NCBI RefSeq assembly: GCF_014645195.1
Contig: NZ_BMLK01000018.1
Span: forward strand, 1 to 64,000
Origin: Novosphingobium indicum
GTDB taxonomy: Bacteria; Pseudomonadota; Alphaproteobacteria; Sphingomonadales; Sphingomonadaceae
Direction of reading: 5' to 3'
Length of the DNA: 64,000 bases
Part shown: piece after piece, positions 7,738 to 17,100 of the stretch
Position numbering within the stretch: position 1 is the stretch's first letter
Layout: each line of letters starts with the position of its first letter
Made by a program: the position numbers and the translations under genes
Notes under the pieces: model-generated
Seen by the model: the letters and a program-made list of their open reading frames with translations, nothing else
What the model was told of the DNA's origin: nothing
Database searches by the model: none

Positions 7738-8729
7738 ACCGGCACGACGATCAGATTCTGGCAGAAGCGGCTCGCTGGCACCTCGCCAGCGAGGACGATG
7801 CCATGGACTGGGATGCCTTCACCCTGTGGCTGGAGGCCGATCCCCGCCACAGCGCGGCCTATGACGAGATCGCGCTCAGCGACGATCTGCTGCAGCAGCA
7901 CAGCTTTGTCATGGAAGACGTAGGGACCGAGGCGGAAGTCGAGAAAACCCGGCCCGTCGCCGCTTATGCGACTGGAGATGCCTCAGCCGAAGGGGCCGAG
8001 ATCGTGCGCCCGGCATTCGGACGGCGCCAGCGCTGGGCTGGCATGGCGATTGCCGCCACGCTCGCCGCTGTCCTTGTGGTTCCGCAGTTTATTTCGCCGA
8101 CACCGGAGGTCTATGAGACCGCCGCCGGCACGCAGAAGATCGCGCTCGACGACGGCTCGACCATCATTCTCGCTCCGCGCAGCAGCCTGACCGTGGAAGG
8201 CCGAGATCAGGACCACATGGCTCTGTCCGGTGGCGCCTTGTTCGACATCCGGCACGATCCAAACCGTCCGCTTACGATCACTGCGGGCGGACTGCAGATC
8301 AGCGATATCGGCACCCGCTTCGATATTCAGGCACAGGACCAGCGCGTGCGCGTCGCCGTGACCGAAGGCAAGGTGGAGGTCAGTTCCGAAACGCTGTCCG
8401 CGCCGGTGCACCTCGCGGCCGGCAACGGCCTGCTCTACGATGCCGCCGCCGGTACGGCGAGTGTTGCCGCAGTCCGTACGCAGGATGTGGGGGACTGGCA
8501 GAATGGCCGCCTGTCCTATGACGATGCGCCTTTGGCTCTGGTCGTTGCCGATCTGCGCCGCTATGCGGGCGTGAAGGTGGAAATGCCGGATGCCCTGCGC
8601 GACCGGCGGTTTTCGGGGACTCTGGTAATCGGCGATGGCGATGCGGCACTCCGCGATCTTGCGCAGGTCATGGGCCTGCGCCTCGGCGGTAGCGCTGGCG
8701 CTTGGCGTCTGGAGCAGCCCGCCAGCTGA
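7734..8729 (+). CDS. FecR-family transmembrane anti-sigma regulator
   Basis: A 331-aa FecR-like protein. The N-terminal cytoplasmic domain (FecR-N type, with DAFTLWLEADPRHSAAYDE) would bind the ECF sigma factor. A single membrane helix lies at about residues 102-122 (RWAGMAIAATLAAVLVVPQF). The periplasmic FecR domain follows (TIILAPRSSL, ISDIGTRFDIQ, VAVTEGKVEVS), then a C-terminal domain that would contact the receptor's signalling domain. It overlaps the sigma gene by four bases and the TonB receptor gene by about 95 bases. Confidence 0.92.
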   Translation: MNRHDDQILAEAARWHLASEDDAMDWDAFTLWLEADPRHSAAYDEIALSDDLLQQHSFVMEDVGTEAEVEKTRPVAAYATGDASAEGAEIVRPAFGRRQRWAGMAIAATLAAVLVVPQFISPTPEVYETAAGTQKIALDDGSTIILAPRSSLTVEGRDQDHMALSGGALFDIRHDPNRPLTITAGGLQISDIGTRFDIQAQDQRVRVAVTEGKVEVSSETLSAPVHLAAGNGLLYDAAAGTASVAAVRTQDVGDWQNGRLSYDDAPLALVVADLRRYAGVKVEMPDALRDRRFSGTLVIGDGDAALRDLAQVMGLRLGGSAGAWRLEQPAS

Positions 8730-10992
8730 AGCCCGCGAGGGCCCGCGGTCGCAGATCGATGTCGCGGCGGGTACATTGCCCGACGCACTTGCCGAACTGG
8801 CGCGCGAGGCACGGGTCTCGATCGGGACCGAAGGTGCGCTTCCCCGCATTCGCACCCCCCGCGTCCATGGTTCCATGGAAGTCGCCGAGGCACTGCGGCG
8901 CCTGCTCTCCGGCACTGGCTATGTGGCGAAGAAGGTGGGCACGACGGCCTGGCGCATCGAACGCGCACCCGTGCGGGCTGTCCGCCGACCGGCGCCTGGT
9001 GCGCCGCCCCCGGAGGCGCCGCCGGTTCCGATTCTCGTAACTGCGACCAAGCAGCCGCTCGACCTGCTGTCGCTTCCGGCAGCCGTGTCGGTCACGGAAC
9101 TGGACACCGCGCAGGGCCGCAATCCCGGCAGCGACAGCGCCACTGTGTCCGCGCAACTGGAAGGGCTCGCCCTGACCTCGCTCGGGCCGGGACGCAACCG
9201 CATGTTCCTGCGCGGCATTGCCGACAGCGCCTTCAGTGGGGAGAGCCAGTCGACCGTTGCCGTGGTGTTTGATGAAGCGCGCCTGACTTATGCCGCGCCC
9301 GACCCCGATATCCGCCTGATCGACATCGACCGCGTGGAAGTGCTCAAGGGACCGCAGGGCTCGCTCTACGGGACCGGCGCGCTCGGCGGTATCTACCGGC
9401 TGGTCGCGCATCAACCCGATCTGGACCGCGCCGGGCTGGTCGTTTCCGGCGGGGCCAGCGTCGCAACGCATGGCGAGCCGGGCTATTCCGGGTCGGTCGT
9501 TGCCAATCTGCCGATCCGCCGCGATGTCGCGGCCTTGCGGCTGGTCGGCTATGCGGCCGAGGAACCGGGCTGGATCGATACCGGCACGCGCGAAGACACC
9601 AATTCCACGCATGTCACCGGTGCGCGCGCGATACTCGGAGTGGTCCCCGCACAGGGCTGGCGGCTCGATCTGACCGGCTTCGCGCAGTGGCTGCAGACGC
9701 ACGACAGCAACTACGTGTATGAGTCGGGAAGCTACACCCGGCCCGACCAGATTGCCGAACCGCACGACAACGACCTGACCCACGCTGCCGGGCGGCTCTC
9801 CGGCGGGATCGGCGCCGTCGATATCCTGCTGGCCAGCGCGATGACCTGGCACGACGTCAACGACACGCTCGATGCCACCATCGGCACCGACAGTTTCGGT
9901 CTCTCCGATCCGCAGGTGCTGGTCGACAAACGCAACTTTCGTGTGTGGGATAACGACCTGCGCCTGCGCGGCCGCTTCGGATCGCTGCGCTGGCTTGCCG
10001 GTCTTTCCTACCTAAAGGCACGGCAGACGCTCGTGGCCCGGCTCGATGGGGCCTCGGGCGCATCGGTCATCGCCGACAACGACCGCCGCGTCAGCGACGA
10101 TGCCGCGGCCTATTTCGATCTGTCCTTGCCGCTAACATCCACGCTGTCGGTCGACGGCGGCGCGCGGCTGTTTCACTCGTCGATCCGCGAAACGCGCGTT
10201 ATCGCGTCGGAGGCGGTCTCGCGGGAGCGTAGCAAGTCGGGCATGACGCCCAGTCTGGCGCTGGCATGGCAGCCCGATCCCGACCGGCTGATATATGTGC
10301 GCTATGGCTCCGCGTTCAGGCAGGGCGGTTCGGACATTTCCGCCAGCGGCACGATAGAGCCGCTCAAGGGCGACGAACTCGCCTCTATCGAGGCCGGCTG
10401 GCGCGAACTCCTTGCCGGGGACGGGCGCGCCGAACTGAGTGTCTGGTACACGCGCTGGGACGAAGTCCAGTCCGACGGGCTCGGCGAGGACGGCCTGATC
10501 GAGACCGCCAATGTCGGCAATGCGCGCATTATCGGCGTGGAGGGAGCCATCGAACTGGGCCTGGTCCCCGGTTGGCATATGGAAGCGGGCGGAAACTACA
10601 CCAGCGCTCTTCTGACGCGCAGTGCGCTGGGGTTCGAACTTGAAGACCGCCACTTGCCGGTCGTGCCCGAATATACGCTGCGGGCAGCCTTGCGGCACGA
10701 CTTCACCATCGGTCGGGCAGACCTCTGGGCGCGGGCGCGTATCCGCTATGTCGGTCCGGCCAGGATGAGCTTCGATCCTGCTCTCGACCGCCCGATGGGC
10801 AGGCTCGTGCAGAGCGGGGTTGAGTTGCACGCCGTGCTGGATGACTGGCAACTTGACCTTCAGGCAGAAAACCTGCTTTCGCGCAGGGGCAACACCTTCG
10901 CTTACGGCAATCCGTTCCGCTACCGCACGATGGAGCAGTTCACCCCGCAGCGGCCGCTGAAGTTCTCGCTGATGGTGTCCCGCGCGTTCTGA
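8635..10992 (+). CDS. TonB-dependent outer-membrane receptor with N-terminal signalling (STN) domain
   Basis: A 785-aa outer-membrane transporter. The signal peptide (about residues 1-33, core ACASAVALALGVW) is followed by a secretin/TonB short N-terminal domain (about 38-103, IDVAAGTLPDALAELAREA...), a proline-rich linker, a TonB box-like IPILVTATK region, a plug with the VEVLKGPQGSLYGTGALGG motif, and a beta-barrel ending in an aromatic residue (...VSRAF). The STN domain means it signals through FecR to the ECF factor when loaded. The transported ligand is unknown; the upstream genes suggest it could import a molecule made by the same operon. The signal peptide is encoded inside the 3' end of the FecR gene. 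Confidence 0.92.
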   Translation: MAMRHSAILRRSWACASAVALALGVWSSPPAEAREGPRSQIDVAAGTLPDALAELAREARVSIGTEGALPRIRTPRVHGSMEVAEALRRLLSGTGYVAKKVGTTAWRIERAPVRAVRRPAPGAPPPEAPPVPILVTATKQPLDLLSLPAAVSVTELDTAQGRNPGSDSATVSAQLEGLALTSLGPGRNRMFLRGIADSAFSGESQSTVAVVFDEARLTYAAPDPDIRLIDIDRVEVLKGPQGSLYGTGALGGIYRLVAHQPDLDRAGLVVSGGASVATHGEPGYSGSVVANLPIRRDVAALRLVGYAAEEPGWIDTGTREDTNSTHVTGARAILGVVPAQGWRLDLTGFAQWLQTHDSNYVYESGSYTRPDQIAEPHDNDLTHAAGRLSGGIGAVDILLASAMTWHDVNDTLDATIGTDSFGLSDPQVLVDKRNFRVWDNDLRLRGRFGSLRWLAGLSYLKARQTLVARLDGASGASVIADNDRRVSDDAAAYFDLSLPLTSTLSVDGGARLFHSSIRETRVIASEAVSRERSKSGMTPSLALAWQPDPDRLIYVRYGSAFRQGGSDISASGTIEPLKGDELASIEAGWRELLAGDGRAELSVWYTRWDEVQSDGLGEDGLIETANVGNARIIGVEGAIELGLVPGWHMEAGGNYTSALLTRSALGFELEDRHLPVVPEYTLRAALRHDFTIGRADLWARARIRYVGPARMSFDPALDRPMGRLVQSGVELHAVLDDWQLDLQAENLLSRRGNTFAYGNPFRYRTMEQFTPQRPLKFSLMVSRAF

Positions 10993-11511
10993 TCAGGCTT
11001 CGAGCCACGGCGCTGCAGGAATGCCGGCGAGCGAGGGATCGGCCCAGAGGTATTCGGTATAGTGGCCGATGCGGTGACGGGTATCGACATAGCAGAAGCA
11101 CAGCTTGTCTTCGGGCGAGGGCTCTGCCGGAAACAGGTAGGTAAAGGCATCGCCGCTGGCCTTCACATCGTTCAGCAGTCGTTGCCATTCGGTCCAGGGG
11201 CCAGTCACGGCAATGCCGACATGGTGGAAGTTGAGGATGTGCCCGGACAGGTCCACTGCGTCGGTATAGACTTCGATCGCGCCGGAAACGGGCTGGATGA
11301 TCTCGAACTGGCGCGTGCCGAAATTGGCAATCGCGGACTTTACCGCGAGCGGGCGCTTCTCGCCATAGGAGAGGACTTCGATCTCCGCTTCGCCGCGCGA
11401 CAGGCCGGTGATACCGAGTTCAGCTTCCGCATGGGCGACTGCCGCGTCCATGTCGCGCGTGATGTAGCTCATCTGCACGAGTTGGCCGTAGCGGTCGCCG
11501 ATCGGGTTCAT
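10993..11511 (-). CDS. VOC (glyoxalase/dioxygenase fold) family protein
   Basis: A 172-aa vicinal-oxygen-chelate-fold protein. It opens with QMSYITRDMDAAVAHAEAELGI, typical of the first beta-alpha-beta module, and has an FHHVGIAV motif in the second module, with His and Glu residues placed as in metal-binding VOC proteins. ATG 11511 overlaps the stop of the sulfotransferase gene (ATGA). Its end abuts the TonB receptor stop tail to tail with no gap. It is likely a catabolic enzyme on an aromatic or steroid-like substrate, but that is inference from the neighbours. Confidence 0.75.
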   Translation of the reverse strand: MNPIGDRYGQLVQMSYITRDMDAAVAHAEAELGITGLSRGEAEIEVLSYGEKRPLAVKSAIANFGTRQFEIIQPVSGAIEVYTDAVDLSGHILNFHHVGIAVTGPWTEWQRLLNDVKASGDAFTYLFPAEPSPEDKLCFCYVDTRHRIGHYTEYLWADPSLAGIPAAPWLEA

Positions 11512-12659
11512 GTCGCGGTCTTCACGGGAATCCCGTAGCGCTCGATGTAGTCGCCGAAGGTCTTGTGCACGCCTTCGCGGCTCAGGCCGTAGCGCTCCAG
11601 CGAGTATTCGTGCTTGCCGTGCTTGCCCTTGGGATTGGCGTCCATGTAGGCGTGCATCGCGGCTTCGGCTTCCGCCGTGAACGGCTCGCCGAAGTGATCG
11701 TAGATGCCGCGCACCTGACCGATCGGATCCTTCATCACGTCGGCGTACTGCACGTCGTAGATGGCATCCTGCCCGTGCTGCGCGCGGAAGGCATCCTGCC
11801 GCTCGATCATGATCTGAAAGGTCTCGACGAACTGCTGGCCGATGGTCTCCAGATCGACGTCGTCCGAGTAGATCTTGCGCACATTCTCGATCAGGCTGCC
11901 GATCGAGCCCAGCACGTCGGCGGGATCGCGGTGCGTCATCACCAGCTGCGCGTCGGGATAGACATCCTTGAGGGCGGGCAGGTACAGGGGATGCCAGGGG
12001 TTCTTGAGCGTCCAGCGCCCGCCAGTATTGGCCTGCAGCATCTGCAGGTAGCGCTTGTGGAAGCGGAAGGCGGGCAGGTAATCCGCCTTGTGCAGGAACC
12101 ACTCGCGGTAGCCGGGGATGTCCGCCTGCGATTCATAGACCTGCGAGCAGAACGAGGGAGTCATCAGGAACTGGCACTCGGTGGGGCTGTCGGCCTCTTC
12201 GAAGTGGATCGCGGCGATCTGCGGCATGTACTGGAGCGCGACCTTGGTCTGCTCGTCCATCTTCTGCCAGCGCGGCCCGGCATGGAGTTCCTCGGGACGC
12301 GCCGGCGGCACCGGATCATGCGATTCCCAGCGCAGGAACGAACGGCGCGCCGGATCAGAAGCGAGCAGGTTGATGGCGAGCGTCGTGCCGGTGCGGGGAA
12401 GACCGAAGACGAACAGCGGCTTTTCGATCGGCTGGTCGAGCAGATCGGGATGCTGCGCCAGCCAGTCCTCGATCTTCATGCGGACCGCCATCCACTTGAC
12501 CAGATCGGCGTGGGCCATCTGCGAGCCGCGTTCGGTATACTTCGCCTCATCGGCATAGGACTTGAGGAGCACTTCCAGGCCTTCGAGAATGGCCGGATCG
12601 CCGTAGTCGCTCAGCCCCGTCTGGGCCCGTGCGGCCTCGATCACCTCATCTACGGTCAT
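11508..12659 (-). CDS. Sulfotransferase-family protein
   Basis: A 383-aa protein with the 5'-phosphosulfate loop GLPRTGTT after a hydrophobic strand (FVF), and a 3'-phosphate-binding region (MTHRDPADVLGSI), which together mark the PAPS-dependent sulfotransferase fold. Proteins of this family are abundant in sphingomonads and mycobacteria and often sit in catabolic clusters; not all are proven sulfotransferases. It is first in a two-gene unit with the VOC gene and is divergent from an SDR gene across 134 bp that must hold both promoters. Confidence 0.85.
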   Translation of the reverse strand: MTVDEVIEAARAQTGLSDYGDPAILEGLEVLLKSYADEAKYTERGSQMAHADLVKWMAVRMKIEDWLAQHPDLLDQPIEKPLFVFGLPRTGTTLAINLLASDPARRSFLRWESHDPVPPARPEELHAGPRWQKMDEQTKVALQYMPQIAAIHFEEADSPTECQFLMTPSFCSQVYESQADIPGYREWFLHKADYLPAFRFHKRYLQMLQANTGGRWTLKNPWHPLYLPALKDVYPDAQLVMTHRDPADVLGSIGSLIENVRKIYSDDVDLETIGQQFVETFQIMIERQDAFRAQHGQDAIYDVQYADVMKDPIGQVRGIYDHFGEPFTAEAEAAMHAYMDANPKGKHGKHEYSLERYGLSREGVHKTFGDYIERYGIPVKTAT

Positions 12660-12793
12660 GTTCCGGCGTCCTCTTGCCTTGTCCTATCGTCCCTGCGGGT
12701 CATGAAAGCGCCGTCTGGCGATTGCAAGATAGTGCATGCTACTTCAATCTGGGATCAGGACGCCGCGATCGGCGGCAAGGAGAGAGGAAAATC

Positions 12794-13582
12794 ATGGATT
12801 TGAGCCATGCGCGGCATGCATTCGTGACCGGGGGTGCCAGCGGTCTGGGGTTAGGTATCGTTGATGCGATGGTCCGGCGCGGGCTGCGGGTGACCATTGC
12901 CGATATCGATGCGGAGACGCTCGGGAAGGTCGTTGCCGAACGCGGCGATACAGTGCGCGGCGCGGTGCTGGATACGCGCGATCGCGAGGGGTGGCAGCGC
13001 GCCAAGGCGGAAGCCGAGGCTGCCTTAGGGCCGGTCGACGTCCTGGTGAACAATGCCGGTATCGCGCCCAATGGCCGCGAGTTCGCGGATATGGAACCGG
13101 AGAGTTTCGACCGTATCCTTGCGATCAACCTCACCGGCATTGCCAATGGCGTTTTCGCGTTCGCTGCGGACATGCGCGCGCGCGGGAAGGGGCACATCGT
13201 CAACACCTCTTCGCAGGCCGGGCTGACCGCGAGCGTTCCGGGCGTCGGCGCCTACGCCGTGGCCAAGTTCGGCGTCACCGCGCTGAGCGAAGGGCTGCGG
13301 CAGGAAATGGCGCCGCATGGCGTGGGGGTGACAGTGCTTTGTCCCGGCTATGTCTCCACCAACCTCGCCGAAAACACGGTCAAGGTCGGGGGCGAGATCC
13401 GTCAGTACTCGGCGGCGATGCCCGACTCCGACATCACGCCGCGCGATGTGGGCGAGATGGTGGCCTCCGCCATCGCCAACGACGAGGCGGTGGTGGTGAC
13501 CCACAAGCACGTCTGGCGGAGTATGGAACCGCGCCTCGCCGCGATCCGTGCCGCCTGCGACTTGCGGGACAGCATGGCATGA
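12794..13582 (+). CDS. Short-chain dehydrogenase/reductase (SDR)
   Basis: A 262-aa classical SDR with TGGASGLG (cofactor loop), NNAGIAPNG, the catalytic serine strand VNTSSQAG and the active-site YAVAK. The acidic residue in TIADID at the end of strand 2 favours NAD over NADP. The start ATG 12794 has GAGAGGAAA upstream. The stop overlaps the next gene (ATGA), making a two-gene operon with a SnoaL-like protein; the divergent partner operon encodes a sulfotransferase and a VOC protein. The group looks catabolic but no substrate is evident. Confidence 0.9.
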   Translation: MDLSHARHAFVTGGASGLGLGIVDAMVRRGLRVTIADIDAETLGKVVAERGDTVRGAVLDTRDREGWQRAKAEAEAALGPVDVLVNNAGIAPNGREFADMEPESFDRILAINLTGIANGVFAFAADMRARGKGHIVNTSSQAGLTASVPGVGAYAVAKFGVTALSEGLRQEMAPHGVGVTVLCPGYVSTNLAENTVKVGGEIRQYSAAMPDSDITPRDVGEMVASAIANDEAVVVTHKHVWRSMEPRLAAIRAACDLRDSMA

Positions 13583-14013
13583 GCGAGAGTCTGGAAGCGC
13601 GTCTGGACCGGCTCGAGGCGCAGGCCGCGATTGCCGATCTCATCAACGCCTATGCGCGCGCGGTGCGGCGTGACGAGCCCGAGCAAGTGGGTGCACTGTT
13701 CGTGCCCGAAGGCACGTTCGAGGTGCGCGCAGGCCATCCGGACAAGGCCGAATATACCGTGCGCAGTCGCTACGAGACGCCGGAGGCTCTGGTGGAATTC
13801 CTCGTCGGCCAGAAGGGCGGGCCGCATCCGATCCCGCTGCTCCACAATCTGATGATCGAGGTCGATGGCGATCGGGCCACCGCCAACGCGATGATGGCCG
13901 CGCCGATCTATGGAACGGACAAGGAAGTCTTCGGGGAATATAACGACAGCTTCGAGCGCCGCGACGGCCGCTGGCTGTTCAGCGGGCGGATATACACCGT
14001 CTTTCCCGGCTGA
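13579..14013 (+). CDS. SnoaL-like (NTF2-fold) polyketide-cyclase/dehydratase family protein
   Basis: A 144-aa NTF2-like cone-fold protein of the SnoaL_4 kind: LEARLDRLEAQAAIADLINAYARAVRRDE, then LFVPEGTFEVR and an end of FERRDGRWLFSGRIYTVFPG. Such proteins act as small hydratases, isomerases or accessory subunits in steroid and aromatic degradation. It is coupled to the preceding SDR gene by a four-base ATGA overlap and followed by a strong terminator. Two further SnoaL-like genes occur at 43998-45240. Confidence 0.82.
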   Translation: MSESLEARLDRLEAQAAIADLINAYARAVRRDEPEQVGALFVPEGTFEVRAGHPDKAEYTVRSRYETPEALVEFLVGQKGGPHPIPLLHNLMIEVDGDRATANAMMAAPIYGTDKEVFGEYNDSFERRDGRWLFSGRIYTVFPG

Positions 14014-14022
14014 CTCGCGGTA

Positions 14023-14070
14023 AAACAGAACAGGGCGCGCGGACCGGAACCCGCGCGCCCTGTTCTGTTT
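14023..14070. terminator. Strong bidirectional intrinsic terminator
   Basis: A perfect 20-bp inverted repeat (14023-14042 and 14051-14070) with an 8-nt loop (ACCGGAAC). The arm contains a GC-rich half next to AAACAGAA/TTCTGTTT, so a U-rich tail is present in both directions. It separates the SnoaL-like gene (plus) from the autotransporter gene (minus, ending 14111) and can serve both. Confidence 0.93.
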
Positions 14071-14110
14071 GGCGTACCGGCCCCTTGCGGGACCGGCACT
14101 GCCTTTCCGA

Positions 14111-17100
14111 TCAGAACTTGACCGATACCGAGCCGCGATACGACTGGTAGTTGATGTCCGAACGGCCGACGGTCGTTTCGACCGATACGCCGATGGAGAT
14201 GTCGCCGCTGGTGCTCAGGCCAGCGCCGATCTCGCCCCAGGTCTGGTCGTCGGTCGGCAGCGCGAACTGCGCATTGGAACCGACACCGCCCACGAAGTTC
14301 GCACCGAAAGCCACCGGCTTGTCCTCGAAGTCGTGGACGAATGTGCCGATCAGGTGGGGCTTGATGCTGCCCTTGCCCTCGACGCGAAGGCTCGCGCGAG
14401 CCTGCAGGCTTTCGTAGTCCTGCATCTCGTACTGCAGCGCCGGGCCGCCACCGGTTTCGACGTAACGGCCGAAATCGATATTGGCATAGCGCATGGCGAT
14501 GCGCGGGGTGACCGCGAACATAGAACCGGCCATCAGTTCCGCACTTACGCCGACTTCGCCGGAATAGGTGAAGGGCTGGTCCTTGCCTTCGAGGTCCCAG
14601 GACATGTCGCCGGACGAGACCGTGCGTGACATGTTGAGATCGAAGGTGCCGGCGCTGAACTGGGCATCGAGGCCGACGCCGTTCGACCAGCGGGTGGCGC
14701 CGTAGGCACTGACCTGGAACAGGTCGCCCTTGACGTCACGGACCGGATAGCCGGGCTTGCCGTTCATCTTGGTCCACGAACCGGCAAAACCAACGAAGCC
14801 GTTGGTGCCGACTGCCTTTTCGAAACCGGCGGCCACGTAGTAGCCGTCGAAGTCGTCCTTGGCATAAGGCGTGGCCGTTGGCGCACCGTCGCTGTCACCG
14901 TTGATGTAGCCACCGGCGATGAACGCGCTCATGTCGTCGGGCAGGGCGCCGTCAACCGTGCGCTCCGGAGCGCCGGCCGCTGCCGCCATGGTGTCGACCG
15001 AGGAGAGCCCGCTCATACCCATCGTGGCCAGCACGCTGCTCGGACCGCCGTAGTAGGCGAGGCTGCCGCCTTCCATGCCGTCCGAAACACGGGCGAGACG
15101 ATCGCGGATGAAGCGATTGCTCGTTTCCATCGCCGCTGTACCCATGGACTGCATGAGCGGCTGCACGCGCGGGGCCCAGCTTTCCAGCGTCGACTGCACG
15201 CCGCCGACCGTCAGCAGGTCGGTCGGGCCGTAGAGGCCCGCAAACTTGCTGTACTGGCTGCGGTTCTGGTCGAGCAGCTTGGCATAAGCCGTCTGGATCG
15301 GCGAACCGCTGTTGACGACGTCGGCGTAGAGGCCGGCTTCCAGCGTCGCTGTGACTGCCGTGTCCGAGTAGCTCAGCGTCGGCGTCAGGATCGCGCTGAT
15401 TGCGGTCGGCGTATTGAACGTACCGTAAACGCCGCCTTCGGCAGTGAGGATGGTGTAGCTGTCACCATCACGCACCATCGAACCCGAAACCGGGCCGAAG
15501 ATGACCGAGCCGCCGATGCTGGCCATGCCGTCAGTGGGCACGACAGCTGCGGCAACGGCTTCTCCGTCGGTTGTGCCTTCGCCGTCATCGACATACGTGG
15601 TGGCATTGACCTGGATGAGGTCGGAGGTGCCGCCATTGCCGATATCGACGAGGTAGGTGGATGCCGACGAGAGGATCACGTTGCCGTTGAAGGTCAGGGT
15701 GCCGATCGATCCTACACCGCCAGGAGCGATGACGCCCATGAGGTTGGTGAAGTAGGCCGCGTTGATCGTGCCCGAACCCTGGAGGCCCCCGGTCTTCAGG
15801 AAGTAGTCGCCCGGCGTGGTCAGCGTGCCGTTCACCCGCAACATGCCGGAGTGCTGGGTGATGTCCATCAGGCTGGTGAGCGAACCATCGGCCATGATGT
15901 CGAGCGCGGCGCCGGCACCATTGAGTGTGAAGCGGTCCACGGTCACGTCGCTCGAAAGCGTCGTGGTGCCGGCGGCCGAAAGCGTCACGTCGTAGTAGCG
16001 CGGCGGGGTTGCGGTCAGGCGATCACCGTCCGAGTTGTTCGGTACGAAGCCGGTAGCGCCGGGCAGGCCGTTGTCGATCGACGCATCGGGCAGGGCCAGC
16101 GGGTTGGCCACGGCCTCGTCGGCCTGGGCCGCAAGTTCGGGGTTGAGCGTGGCATCGCCGAATGCAACAGTCGCCGAATTGTTCGAGGCGTCGCCCACGG
16201 TAGCGCCGCTGTTCACGACCACGCCATCGACGATGTAATCGCCATTGGACATGTCGAGACATTCGTCGTCGCCGCTGGCTGCCCACTGGAAGCAGGCCTG
16301 ACCGAACGTGCCATCATTGCCGGTCTTGCCCTGACCGAGCAGGGTGGGCAGGCCGTTGACCAGATTGCCGTTCTCGTCGAGCACCATGTACATCGGATCG
16401 AGCGTGGTGACCCAGTGCTCGGGATCTTCCCATGCGCCGTCGCCTTCCTGCGCGGCGACATAGCGGTACGGGTTGTTCTCGACGATCCAGTCCCAGTACA
16501 GGTACAGCGGCTGATAGAAGCTGGCCGTGCCGTAGCTGTTCGGGCCCTGACCGTTGAAGAAGCGGGTATATCCACCCGACAGGACACCCAGCACGACAGG
16601 CGTGTCAAAGGTATCGTCGAGGATCAGCGGACCGCCGGAATCGCCGCCAGCCGTAATGCCCTCGTTGGGGAGACCATCGTCCTTCCAGGCGTTGAAGTCG
16701 AAGACGTCTTGGCGCGTCGGATCGTCAAAGTCGATCCAGTAGAGGTTCTGCGGATAGGTAGTGCTGTTGCCACCGAACAGGAAGTTTTCGAACTGGTCGA
16801 GGCTTGCGAGGCCGCCAACGATGTTTTCCGCAACACGGCGGCGGAAGTCGATGCCGTTGACAGAGCCTTCGGCGCCGGCGCCGTTGCGGCCGTAACCGGT
16901 GATGGTGACGTGATAGCCGGTGCCGTTGGCGTCATCGATCGCCTCAGGCGCCGGAAGGGCCGAGAACATAAGGGCCCAGGTCGGGATACCATTTGCCGGC
17001 GTGTCGAGCGAGGCGACCGCGATGTCGCTGTAGAGAAAGCTCACCGCGTCGGGTTCCAGCGAGCCCGGATGATAGTTGACGTAGTTGGCGTTGAAGAACG

